Part shown: piece after piece, positions 47,801 to 59,488 of the stretch
How positions within the stretch are numbered: the stretch's first letter is position 1
Layout: each line of letters starts with the position of its first letter
NCBI GenBank assembly: GCA_026168455.1
Contig: CM047428.1
Coordinates: 17,264,759-17,328,758 of the forward strand
DNA from: Theocolax elegans
Taxonomy: Eukaryota; Arthropoda; Insecta; Hymenoptera; Cerocephalidae
Direction of reading: 5' to 3'
Length of the DNA stretch: 64,000 nt
Notes under the pieces: generated by a model
The model's input: only the letters and a program-made list of their open reading frames with translations
Told to the model about the DNA's origin: nothing
Database searches by the model: none
Program-made: the position numbers and the translations under genes

Positions 47801-48365
47801 AGTTCCACATCGCAATAAACTAGCGTGAAATAATTTTCATTTATACACTAGTCCCTGCTAGACACGAGAGATTTTTCACTTCTTCAATTACGCAGGACCA
47901 CTTACCTACTTAACACTCTTTACGAGCGCGGCAACATTAAAACGTGTCGCTCTTACACTCAGATGTTACGTCTCACTCGATAAATACCAAACTTTATTTG
48001 ATAAGCATCCTATAAGACAGACACCTTTAAACAAGATGTACACACATCAAGTATTCATTACGCAAGGATGTATACAAAATGTAATAATGTTTTAAAAAAT
48101 AAATGTACATTTTGAATATAGTGGGTGGTTCGGGTGTATATAACGTAAAATTTGATACGGTATTCGGAAAGAGCTTACCGGTTGTTCGACTGGGAATCTT
48201 GAATCTCTTTTCCAAAGTCGTTAAGCTAACCATAATGTAAATGAAGGCCATCGACTGCACGGTACCGAGGAGTCCGCAGACCGCGATGAAACTCCGCGAA
48301 GACGCCCAAGTTTGCAGCCATTTTGGGTAAAAACCGCAAAAGCCGCATTTCGAGCTTCGACTCAT
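38842..48365 (-). CDS. Organic anion transporting polypeptide (OATP/SLCO), intact
   Basis: Seven minus-strand exons: 48365-48179 (an in-frame upstream ATG is at 48398), 45958-45530, 43826-43576, 43481-43214, 43039-42844, 40206-39617, 39035-38842. All junctions are GT-AG. The sum is a multiple of three, giving 704 residues, or 715 from 48398. I prefer 48365 because a candidate acceptor (TTTAAAG) lies between the two ATGs and because A sits at -3. The product is a plasma-membrane carrier for large organic anions. Evidence (704 numbering): CGFCGFYPKWLQ before helix 1, GHRPRW loop intact, DPRWLGAWWLGW at 243-254, Kazal-like loop with C451, C455, C457 and C466 and more cysteines after it, sequon NLT at 446, and NYRCVETRDKSLAQG before the last helices. 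The tail is short, polar and N/E-rich. It lies in the same direction as the frame-broken paralogue downstream. Exact insect orthologue is not assignable by eye. Confidence 0.93.
41487..41869 (+). mobile_element. TTAA-flanked MITE, family 1, copy B
   Basis: Bounded by TTAA at 41487-41490 and 41866-41869. The left end is TTAAGGAGATGTCGGACTC; the right end inverted is TTAACGGGGTGTCAGACCC. The internal hairpin ATGCCCTTAGGCAT is at 41574-41587. Non-coding. Confidence 0.82.
42114..42495 (+). mobile_element. TTAA-flanked MITE, family 1, copy C
   Basis: The same element as copy B, carried along in the second unit of the 627-bp duplication and therefore not an independent insertion. TTAA at 42114-42117 and 42492-42495. 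Confidence 0.82.
46017..46687. mobile_element. TTAA-flanked MITE, family 2, copy B
   Basis: A 671-bp element with TTAA at both ends (46017-46020, 46684-46687). The left end is TTAAGGAGACAAGCCTGGG; the right end inverted is TTAAGGGGACAAACGTGGG. Its interior shares motifs with copy A (for example GAAGTGGTT and AGATAT followed by a TCCATTATG-like string) and shows further internal duplication, which explains the greater length. Confidence 0.8.
46808..47083 (+). mobile_element. TTAA-flanked MITE, family 1, diverged copy D
   Basis: TTAA at 46808-46811 and 47080-47083. The ends TTAAAGAGATGACAGACTC and, inverted, TTAACGGGATGTCAGACCC match family 1. The interior is shorter and diverged, and the ATGCCCTTAGGCAT hairpin is not evident, so this is an older or internally deleted copy. 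Confidence 0.7.
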
Positions 48366-48398
48366 CCTTCCGGCTTTTTCCTTTAAAGAGAAGACCAT

Positions 48399-50558
48399 TT
48401 ACTTTATTTTTTACTCTATGTGGAATACCAATGATTCTATACAAGGCTTATCGACATTTTTCTTTTCTTTATTCCTCAATGATAATTACCGATTAAAAGT
48501 TATTTCGTCAAGAGCGAAAATTGTACTTTCCGTCTTATACACTGAAAAATATTGATTATCTATTGTTTTTAGTGACCGATAAACATTATTAACATTGATA
48601 CTCAAGGAAAAATTAAAGGAATTTTAAAGAAATTTTTATATATATTTTGATTTTTACCACGATTAGAAAAATTTTGTTTAACTATACAATTCTCAACATC
48701 TTTATAAACATAAATTACATAATTAAAAGACATCAGCATACATATTTCGGATCTTAAAGTAAATTTTAATATACCCTTCCCATAGATAAAGCATATTAAA
48801 ACTGAATTTTATCTGAAATTTAGCTTACTGTTATTATTTTTACGTACAGTGGTTAAATGTTTTATTAATCCATTATTTCAAGAAGGTAAAAATTGATTTT
48901 GGAATTCCATAAGCCTAAAGTTCACCATTCAGGTAAGATTTCTGTACATAAAGCGAATAGATTTAAAAAAATATTTCCTCCACACTTATACATTTGAATT
49001 AAATAATGGTTGAAATTTTTTTATATGTTTATATATGTATAATATTCTAGTTAAAATAACCGAGAAAGTATTTGTTTATTTAAATTAAAATTATTTCTTC
49101 AAATAGCTATACGTCGGCTTCTTTCGTATGTTCATATATATATATATATATTTAAATATATAATCAAATATTTTAAATATAATTTGTGAAAATGTTTATG
49201 AGTGATCAATACTCTCTCTATAACCAAGAATCTCAGTTATACTTCCTACATAACTATAAGAAGAAAAAGAGGATTAATTTTTATAAAGACAATGTCTCAT
49301 TTACATATAAGTGTGAACATGTGACAGATCTTATTGCATTCGTTAAGAATTAGTAATATACTTTTTATTCGAGGTTTACAAGTCTTGGCATATTATACGC
49401 TTACGAGTAATTATTCCCTAGGTGGCGGATTGTTAACAAAATCAACACGTTTTAATTGTATAATTAAATTTTCAAAAAAAGGACTATAATTGTCATAAAA
49501 TCTATAACTATCTCTTAAATCCCAGCTTTGTACTGGAAATAATTATCTGTTTAATTTAGGATAAATATTATCACTCTTCTTTATCTGTTTGTAACGTTAG
49601 GTTTTTGTGCAAGATCGAATGGTTTATTGATATCTTTATCAAATATATAGATTTACACTTGATGATGAATCTTTGTAATAAACGAATATTTGTATTAATT
49701 AAAGTTTAAGTAGTTTTATTTTGTTTATACTATACACGTCGATTCAAATGTTAAAAAAAAAATTCTTTTTGGCGACCGTTGATGCATTGCGATTTGTAAA
49801 ACAGGTTCCCTTACAGTACTCAATCAATTGAATGTATAGTTTAGTCTCCCCATAAACCAGTCAACAGCAAAAATGTATCAAACTACAAAAAGTGGAAGCA
49901 GATTGGCATCAATTTCCTGTAAAATTGCAACTCTATGTCGCAGCTAAATTACTTTGAATTTAAATAATTTTCTTAATCATTATATGTATATATGTGTATA
50001 CTTCATATTCGTCATTCATGTTTAATTAAAATCCATTAATGCTTATATCGGATTATTTAGTATAAAATATGTTAAAATGGTAAGTACGTAGCAACTGCCA
50101 TTAATTGCTAAGTTATTAACGACATTCCATTCAGAAATACGAACAATATACCAACAATTACACACAACGCGATATATTTATAATTTGATTAGGTAATACG
50201 TTAAATGTTTAAAGGTATATACACATTATTTTGACACGCGTTAATCATTATTTTAATAGTCACGCCGATGAACTCTCAATACGACCTGAGTTTTTAATTT
50301 TATAAAGAATGAGCTGTTTATATATATATATCATTCAATTCAAGGCCTTTAAAATTATTCTCATTCTCATAGTATGAGTGTGTGTAAAAAAAGACTGGTA
50401 TCGTATTTGACAAAGCATTAACACTCTGCGAAACCATAATATCTTTTTAAATTTTTTTATTTATAACACAATTAATTGAATAAAGACACGTACACCTATC
50501 CTTTACTCAATCAAGTGCAATTAAAATAAAACTGCGTTATACTGCTCGAATTACACAC

Positions 50559-50595
<37 letters not shown>

Positions 50596-51908
50596 ATATA
50601 TACACATGGAAAGAAAAAGCGAAATGGAGAAATCCAGTATATAATCAGAAATCCATTGAAGCTATATTGTCAATTAAAGTTATAATTAAATAATAATTAT
50701 GCTCCCCGTGAACGACTATATATTTTCTAGAAAAACTATGTACCATTGTAGTTTCTAACCCATTTTTCATCCTATTCCCGCGCCAATTAAATCCTTATGC
50801 GTGTTCTTATACGTACACTTATACGATCCGCGCGTGAATTCAAATTCGCAAATGTGCACCCTGCGATTTCAAGACAATCAGTAAAAAAAATTGACACCTT
50901 CAAGACAAATCTTATCTTTAAATAATATTATGAGAATGCGCGCAGTTGAGCACGTATACGTTATGTATTTTATTAAATAAAAACAATTACAAAGAAAGAG
51001 CTGATATAGCCGTAATTATTTTTTTCGTACCGGAAATGAACCCTCATTAATATTTCGCGCAGGTGTACGTCTATACATATACATATAGATATTTAATTAT
51101 CTATCGGATATGCGAGGACGAGAAGAAAAAAAATTGTATTGGTTACTGGTAACCTCCATGATTGATACGTTGTTTTTGCGCTATCAACGTTTCGCATCGA
51201 AACTTGTAATCTATCATGGAATGCTCTTTTTTTTCATTTATGACTTACTTGAATATAATGAGATTTGAAATACTTGTAAAGTAAGTGGTTTTTTTTAAAG
51301 AAATTTTGAATTTTTGTATTACTAGTAGAAAAATATTAGTATATTTTCGTGCACGTCGGTATTTGTACATAGAATAATTTCATTAAAATTAATTTTTTTT
51401 TAAATGTATCATACAAAATCAATATTGTATATAATTATTTACTGTAATGCTGTATTTATCAGACGGAATAAAAAGTTGTACCTAACATTGTTATCAGAAA
51501 AATTATCTCAATTGAAATGAAAATATTTAGTTACACACATACACGATTCTAATAGTAGTTCGAGATTGAGTGGTTTCTAAACACTATCCAGGCAATAAAT
51601 TTGAAGTACTAATTATTATTAGCAATCAACACAATTACTTTATAACGTGTAGTCCTTTTCATTTGATTACAATTGTAGTTGTTCAACAAGTGTTTATAAC
51701 GTCTACATTATTGTCACAAATTTTATAATTTAAAAGAATTCTTTTGAAGCTCGAATGATCCCATATTTCGATTCGACAATTTTCATGTACTCTCATTAAC
51801 GAATCTTTAATACAGGTTTACGTTATTTGAAAATAGTAAATATATACTATACGAATCGATTTAACTAAAAATTAACTGATAGGTTTATCAATGAATCGCA
51901 AAACTTAC
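48399..51908. other. Upstream region / 5' intron of the third OATP
   Basis: AT-rich with a (TA)n tract near 49137-49152 and a (CA)n tract at 50560-50593. No coding exon is visible. If the exon ending at 51909 belongs to the third OATP, this is its first intron. Confidence 0.45.
50560..50593. repeat. (CA)n microsatellite
   Basis: A nearly pure CA dinucleotide run, read directly. Confidence 0.9.
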
Positions 51909-52200
51909 TGTAAGTAAGTCGGAGCGGTCAAGGACGTAGTCGTCTCGTCCCTCGTGGAACGAGGCAGGATTGCCCCGCTATTATCCTGAAGAATGTATCC
52001 CTTTTCGTTGCGAATTCAGATAGTGTAAATTGAAAAAAAAAATAAAGAGAGGAGAATAAAAAGTGTCGCCTCCACCACGACACACCGGACGATTCGAAAC
52101 TGAACTCGGTCGGACGGTCGGTTTGTCTATCTCCGAGATCCGATGAGAAGCGATTGGGTGATGGCTAATCACGAAATCGCTGGACTCGTCGAGTACACCC
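51909..52200 (-). promoter_or_regulatory. Candidate non-coding first exon / promoter of the third OATP
   Basis: A GC- and CpG-richer block in AT-rich surroundings. On the minus strand it ends in a strong donor ACA|GTAAGT (exon end 51909). Joining it to the candidate acceptor upstream of the third OATP start (TTTAAAG|GAAAAAGCC) gives a leader with in-frame stops and no upstream ATG in frame, consistent with initiation at 48365. The 5' limit is unknown. Confidence 0.4.
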
Positions 52201-53829
52201 GCCGGTGTGCAACATTCTCCATCTCTTTCTCTTGATTGACGCTATACACCGTGAACGCTTGTAATAACGTCATTCAAGAATTGCCGCGCGTTCGGGTTTT
52301 ATTCGTTACAGTGCTACCATCTCGATGAACCTTCAGGAAACTATTAGGATATAGGTCTACGATGTCGATGTGTGTCTCGTTACTGCCTTGGTTATGCAGA
52401 TTTGCCTATTTTTTAAAAATATTATCTTTTCTTTATTATACTTTTTATTTAATAATAACTATAGTAGTAGTTCGTACGATTTAAGGAAAACTTATTCCGT
52501 AAACTGTAAACGAAGATTTTTTTGTACATTTAACTAAATTATTTTTACCTATTCATATTTTTTAGTAATATTTGTTTTCACAAGAATTTTATTACAAAAA
52601 TTTAAAAATATTTCATGTAAACAAAAACGTGTAATTTTGCAAATTTAACATAGCGTACACAAAGTGAGGTAAAGTACTATTATCGTTAAACGAATTAAAA
52701 TGAATATAAATAAAATTGGTATTTACAAAGACGTTGCAGTCAAAAAATTTTTTACACTGTCTGTAAAGCAAGTACGTCGTAAAGTTATCCGTGGTATGCT
52801 ATACTTGCACAAAGTTTCTTTTTTATTTGTAATTTTGAGCTAAGAACGGAAGAAGAGGCGTCGTGCCATTCCTTCCCGACTGGTAGCAAAAAAGGAATAT
52901 TCGGTTTGCACATATGCGCGACACTGTGGACAAAAATACGAAGTGACTCCTTCTCGTGCGTCTCCAAACATTTTCGCCCAAGTGATATTTATAGAGCTCT
53001 CTTTCTCTTCTCCTCCTTGTGTGACGGAGCCTAGGTGTGGATTGCTATTGATTTGATCATCTTTTTGTCATACCTACTTATTCATAGACGTTTGTAACTT
53101 CACACATGTATTATTGGACTTACGTACAATAATAACTTCAATTTTGTTACATATCAGCTGAAAATTTACTATATTTTCCATATTACCTTCCGCACTGGAA
53201 TTTTTGAGTTCTATTCGTAATAATAAATCGAACTTAATTTCGTGTAATCTTTATTCTTTATCATATATTTAAATATGAATCAATGAAAAATGTTATATAT
53301 TATCGGACTTAGTTTTATCGATTTATACCAATTTATCCTCTAACTTGGATTATATAGACCGTCATTATCAAGGCTATCTGCTTTTTCAAAAATGATAATA
53401 CTATAAATGTATATATGTTATGTAATGATATTTTAGTATAATTACATGTATAACCATATATTCGCGAAAATAACAATAAGTAAAAGTAGTATAAGTTTTG
53501 GTTTACAAAGAGGATATGATTTTAATAATAAATAAACACATATTCTTTTTCTCTCAGAGACAATATATTTCCATATTTTCTCTTTTGTAATCTAATGCTT
53601 CGTTGCATGTCGTGAATAGGTATTGTAGATAACAGGCAATATATATATTATAATTATTTTTATCCTAGCTGATTATAGGACGTCAGAGAGTGACACTTTT
53701 GTAAGCAGTTCCATTCGTTCCGACTACTTATAAAATTTCGCCTCTCCTTCGATTCTACTGATTCTCTCTTTTTTTCTATTTCTCATTAAGTACAAGAGTA
53801 GTTTTCTTTACCATTAGTTAATAGTATGT

Positions 53830-53853
53830 AATAATAATAATAATAATAATAAT
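53830..53853. repeat. (AAT)n trinucleotide tract
   Basis: Tandem ATA/AAT units, read directly, with interrupted copies continuing to about 53905. Confidence 0.85.
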
Positions 53854-53910
53854 CAAATAATAATAAAATAGTAAAGATAAGAATAATAATAGCAATAATA
53901 ATAGAATTTT

Positions 53911-53927
53911 TATATGTATATATATAT

Positions 53928-53988
<61 letters not shown>
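53911..53988. repeat. (TA)n microsatellite, interrupted
   Basis: A long TA dinucleotide tract interrupted by CATACATACA, read directly. Confidence 0.9.
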
Positions 53989-53990
<2 letters not shown>

Positions 53991-55925
53991 TCAATAATAA
54001 TAAAAATAATAATAGTAGGAAATCTTAATTTAAAGTTCCTAATATTTCTAGTTCGCTCGATATCGCCACTATTCGTATATAATACTTAAACGCTAAAAAA
54101 TTTTTATCTACGCGTAGACTTAGGGAACGAATCCACAAAGGGAACGCTTACGCGATTATTATTTACTTGATTTTTTTTAATTATTTATTTTTGTATTTAT
54201 TAATTATCTTAACTAAATTCTCTTAACGTGTAATTTAGCTACAATCATTGAACTCGCGATTCGCAACGATCTCACATATTGAGCTCGTACCAAAAAGGAG
54301 CAACATCGCCAAGGCTTCTAAGTTTAAAAGACTAGATAGCCTCATTTGTATATTTTCTCATCGGTCGATTATCCAAAATCTTCCTCATCATACTTTATAA
54401 TTTTTTTGTTTTTATTTTTTTATTCTATTTCTCCGTCGCTTTTGTTTTCGCTTTTAATGAAACTTTACTGACTAGTTTACAACAACCAACGACATATTTT
54501 CTTTTGTCTTCCAGGCACGCAGTGATTTTACATTTTGTCCTTTCTGTTATATACCTTAGCAAGGCACCACGATTGGTCTTGTATCAGAATGTGATACCAG
54601 CTCAGTCCTTTTCTTTTAAGGCAACAACAATTATTCGAATATCGAGCCCCTGGTTCAACAATAAATTAAATAAGAAAAAAAACATCGTCGCTTCATTATT
54701 ATTATTTTTTTTACTCAAACATCAGGTAACTTTCATCGTCCCTTGTCACAATCAGTGGGACGCACCAGTGGTAGTGATAAGTGAATTAATTAAGGGATAC
54801 CGTTTATGTTGACGAAAATAATTTACTGAATAAATATCCAATTATTGTTTCCATCAATTGCAAAATGAAGAATGACAAAATAAAAATTTATATTGTTCGC
54901 AATCAGGTAAATTATGAAATTAGCAAAGATAAATATTTTTTAGTGTTATCAAAGCAACTTAAACCGAATAAAATAGTTGATGAATATTTACAAAAAATGC
55001 TTATTTTTAAAATGGAAGTATTGTAAAAAAGTATATGAATTCGACAACAAATTTAAGTAATCCAGATTAAATTCACAACGGTGTTTGCGTACATATAATC
55101 GAATAGAAAAAAAAAACAGTCACATATATTATCAATCAGCGATAAGGAGAGAATAAATTTATCGGACGATTGTCTCTCTCTCGTGTGCCTCGAGATTCGG
55201 AAGATAGAGTGTAGTAACAAAACGAAGAAAAAAAAGTTAAAATAAAAATCTAGACTGCAGCTATTATTCAAGCATATTTCAAGAGATTTTCCTATTGTTG
55301 TATACGAACTAAGCTACTTTCCCGTCTATCTTCGTGCGTACGTATGTCCAGTCATTCGCCGCGCATTCGTACTTTCTTTCTCTTTCTCTCTTTCTTTTTC
55401 TCTTTCTCCCAGCGCCAATTTGAGTTTCTCAAACGCGTCTCCTTCTCATGTATAAATAGATTAAGCGGTTAATGTACTAAATAATGTCTACTCGTCTTTG
55501 GAGAGCGGGCAACTCAGTATTTATCCAGCGCGAGTTTCTCTTTCTCACTCTGATTTGGAAGGAAGGAAATAAAAGATCACGTAAGATAGAGATCAGATTA
55601 AGACGCAAAGAGAATTTGAATATTACGAGTCGCACATTGTCTTTCTTTCTTTTTCTTTCATTTTTTACGGTTTTCTCGCTTACATTTATTTTATGCCGAT
55701 TCCCTTTTTTTTTCTTTTAAATAAATGACAATATATCATCGATCGTATCTTTACAATTGTTTAGCCGACTTTTTCTTACACATAACGATTAATAATCAAT
55801 CTCGTTAAACAGTTTGTTAAATCTACGGATTTTGCGTATCGTCAACAACGAGTAGCCGGCGTAGAGTCTCTTCGTGATTTAAAGATTATCTTTTGTTATT
55901 AATATGATATATTTTTATCTTCAAA

Positions 55926-58900
55926 TTACTGCAGCCTCGCTTCTTGAGGTGTCGTCTGGTAGGGAAGCCCGGGGAAGGCTGCGCCTGCTGCCGTCGCTGC
56001 GGCTGGCAAACCTGCAGCACCCGGAAGAGCCGCGTACGTGTACGGCGTAACATAACTCGCTGCCGCTGCGTTCGCTGTAAAACAAAATTTATTGGGTTAA
56101 CTCTATTAATTTTTTTGTTGTTTTTTTTTTGTAATCAAGTTTCTTTTTATGGGATATTCGTTTTTGAAAAATTTCGTGGCATTTCTCGTTAGTAAATTTA
56201 ACAAATCTTGATGATTCTAAATTATTTCCACGAGATTTTTCGTTCAATCAGCGACAGTATTATTTTTAACAATAATTTTTATTACGTTAGTTAATTTTAT
56301 GAAAAAGTCTGTAATAAAGCAATAATAAGAATAAATAATTAAAAGAAATTGTTTTACATTAAAGTAGCTGAAAGTGTAAAGACAAAAATTACACTAGAAT
56401 TCGAAGTTAAAAAAATTATACTGTCGTTCATTTAATTAATATTAAAGGTTAACATTGAAAAAAGAGACGGCGAGAGGAGTAGAGAGCATAAAAAATAGCA
56501 ATAACAATTCATCATTCCAGTATGCAAAATTCAATTACTACTATAACGATTTGCCATTCATCATATAGATAAAAATTAAAGTACGAATAGATATATAGAC
56601 TAATATCGATAATTGCAATAATACCATTAGCATAATGTAATAGCGTTTCGAAAACGAGAAAAAATAAACTTTAATACAGTGAATCTACTAGGAGAAAAAA
56701 AAAAGTTTCACACATATACGCGCGTGCAACCTTTGCAATAATATCGCAAAAGTGCACGTATATACATATATAAAAGCATAGCAAATGTGCGAGATACGAT
56801 CATACGTATATTTCCCCGGTGTTGTCTCTTTTTTTTCCGCAAAAAAAAGCAACCTCTCATATTCTCTCTCTCTCCCTCTCTTCGCCGATCATCGTGCATC
56901 CGGTCTTAACATAATGTTTTCCTTTACCCGTCTAATTTACGAAATTAAAGTTACACATTTTTGTATAATTTCGTTATTAACAACAATCACATATACAGGT
57001 ATATTTTTACACAAAGAATATTAAGACTGGATATATCGAAGACGTATAAACACAGGATAATTGGATAATACAATAAGAGTTTAATATTATGCAGACAGAT
57101 ATTGTACTGTATTGGATTTTTTTTGTTTCGTTACCGCCACCACCACCACAACAATAACAACAACAGATGCCAGGCGAGATGCCGAAAGGAGAAAACTGCA
57201 CAGGATCGATCTATGCATATTATTTTTTTTTTTTTAGCAGCCAGCCCATACATATATGCATGCACGATCGAGCCTCTTTCCCCTCACTGCCGTAGTTTCT
57301 TTTTATTTACTTTCGGTTATTATTATTTTTTTTTTTTAATCGAACAGATATTATTATAAATGGATGATTATTAACGCGAAAAATGCTTTTATATTATTAT
57401 TTTCAACTTAACTTTCAAAGCATGTTTCATGAGAGACAAATGCTTATCAACTACGGTGACACGTATTTAACATTACGAATGCGAAGGGGGAGAGACGAGA
57501 TTTCGTTTTTCTATTATATATTACTTAGTTTTCTTTTTGTACAATATTGTGAATATTTCTAGCAAGATTAATAAATAAATAATTATTGCGTTATAACTCG
57601 ATGATGCAATGCTACATGGTAATAATATAATAAACAATAATATAAAAAAAATGTTTCTCTTTTTTTAAGAACAAGTCTAATTCATGCTGTACTTAAAATT
57701 ACAATTGCGAAACATTACTTAATGAATTCACCGTGCAGACGTGCATGCAAAATAAATAATTGTTAAATAAAATTATGTGTTTTTAATGGCCCCTTTACAA
57801 GTTTTTTTTTATCAGCGATCAGCATTTTCTTTTATTACTAATTTTAACAAAATTAATGTAGTTTAAGTGAATGTGACATGAAATCCCGCTAGAAAAACTC
57901 AATCAGCAAATAAATGTTTAAAGATAAATTATTGGAAAGAAGATTCTATCCGACTATAATTTTTCAGTTCAAATTATCTATTATACGTATAATTATGTAT
58001 GTATATATAAATACTGAACGCGAAGTACTAAGGTAATGTCAATCAAACATACTAATTTATTTAATTGAACGAGCTATACTCCAAGATAATAAATTACTTG
58101 CATATAATATTCGTTTCTGTAGAATATGAAATTGATGATGCATAAAAAAGATTTATAATCGCGTGAAATTAAGTAAAAATTAAATTTAAAATAAATACTT
58201 TTCATATGATAAAAATAGTCATCTGAAATCTTGAATGCGTATTTCCAATATTTTTCTTCAATACATTTAATTGTCATTAAAAAAAAGAAAGATTTCTCTC
58301 TCCCTTCTAAAGAAACATTACACAGACCTCTCCACAAAAAGGGCCATTTGAAAAAAAGAAAGAAAATAGAGCAAGAGTTTTGCAAAAATAAGAAATAAAC
58401 AAGATAGTACAGAAGAAAAAGATGTATAACATATAATGGATTGCGCTTATTTTTTTTGTCTATTTTAGTTGTACATAACTTTTAACTAATAAAATTAAGA
58501 ATTTAATTTGTCGCATTAATAGTCTATTAAAAATTAAAATTCAATTTTTGTAACTGTTCCTTAAATTAAATGTTACATCATCATTAATCAACATTTCATT
58601 AATTCAAATTGTTCCCGACAATCGCGCGAATGTAATTAATGGAATTGAAAATCAAGCGTAAAATGGCATTGAAACGTGTATTTTAGAATAAGGTAAGAGC
58701 AAGTATAAGAGTACTAAATATTATTACGCATAAGTACGAAAAGATTCGAGTGGGATACTTAAGGTAATAAAAACGTTGTAAAGCGCAATCCACAATAGAA
58801 AGAAATAAGAAAAAATGTCGCGAAGCTGCCCACGAAAATGAAAGTAAATGTAAATCCAGAAGTAAAGTAGTATATATACGATATAACGAAGACAATAGAA

Positions 58901-59488
58901 ATGATAATTCGAAATAATTGTTGTTTTTTTTCTACGGTCTTCAGTGTAGAGGCATTTGTCTCCGTAAAGCTAAATAGATAATGTCAAGAGTAACAATAAT
59001 AATCCCGTTCGTTTCTGGTCATTTGTTTAAGGCTACCGTTGCCGCGCAGAACGGAGGGCAGAAACTGTGGCAGCAAGGCCTTCTCCAGGCGATGATGCAT
59101 CAGTAGCGCGGTAGGGCTTCCGTTGGTCTGTTGCTGTTGATGACCCGGACCAATATGGCCTTGCTGTGGTGGTGGTGCTTGCTGACCCAGCCTCAAATGG
59201 GCACCCGCCGCGTTTACGAGCTGCGCCTGCTCGGGTGCTTTAGCCGCGACTTTTAGCGACATACCGGCTGCTGCAGCACTGGTGTAGGGATATGCCTCCG
59301 CAAAGTTGTACGACGCCGCTGGATAACTCGCGGCAGCCGCGGCTGCGTTCTGGTACTCGTAGAATTGAGAGGCGGCGGCTACCGCTGCTGCGTGGCTCAG
59401 TTGGGTTGCCGGTAGTGGTACCAACCCTCCTGGAGCTGCCGCTGCTGCTGCGAGGTACGGCGATTGATACACGTACCCGGGTGGCACT
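55926..59488 (-). CDS. Rbm24: Rbm24/SUP-12-type RNA-binding protein, 3' coding exons only (partial)
   Basis: Two minus-strand exons are present: one starting at 59488 (acceptor TTTTGCAG) and ending at 59265 or 59037, and a terminal exon 56074-55926 with TAA stop. Both donors leave phase 1, matching the terminal exon, which needs two bases. The translation is alanine-rich. It opens VPPGYVYQSPYL, continues with GLVPLPATQLSHAAAVAAA and FYEYQ, and ends with YVTPYTYAALPG and finally EARLQ. This matches the low-complexity C-terminal half of Rbm24/Rbm38-family proteins, which bind GU-rich RNA through one N-terminal RRM and regulate muscle splicing and mRNA stability. The RRM is not in the window, so its exons should lie beyond position 64000 after a large intron. 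The assignment rests on the tail alone. Confidence 0.75.
56075..59036. other. Intron between the last two Rbm24 exons
   Basis: A 3-kb AT-rich intron. Open frames at 57007-57359, 58074-58385 and 58683-58895 are composition-driven. If the exon is not spliced at either donor, the frame reads on to a stop at 58984-58986, giving an alternative C-terminus within this interval. Confidence 0.6.

Larger units (their letters stand above)
45959..48178. other. Intron 1 of the third OATP
   Basis: A 2.2-kb intron holding a family 2 MITE (46017-46687) and a family 1 MITE (46808-47083), 120 bp apart. The frame at 47585-47815 is not recognisable. No exon is seen. Confidence 0.65.
52201..55925. other. Region downstream of the Rbm24-type gene
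   Basis: This holds the 3' UTR of the minus-strand RNA-binding protein gene for an unknown distance. Long AT-rich and low-complexity tracts are present: (AAT)n at about 53830-53853 and (TA)n at about 53911-53988. The open frames at 54504-54812 and 55484-55720 are composition-driven. No other gene is supported. Confidence 0.5.

Noticed and set aside
51920..52018. Protein-like stretch upstream of ACA|GTAAGT as an N-terminal coding exon of the third OATP
   Set aside because: The attractive frame has no in-frame ATG and would run into a stop when joined to the next exon. The phase that does join has two stops. A non-coding leader fits better.
53830..53988. Regularly spaced repeats as a CRISPR-like array
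   Set aside because: They are simple AAT and TA microsatellites without unique spacers in a eukaryotic genome.
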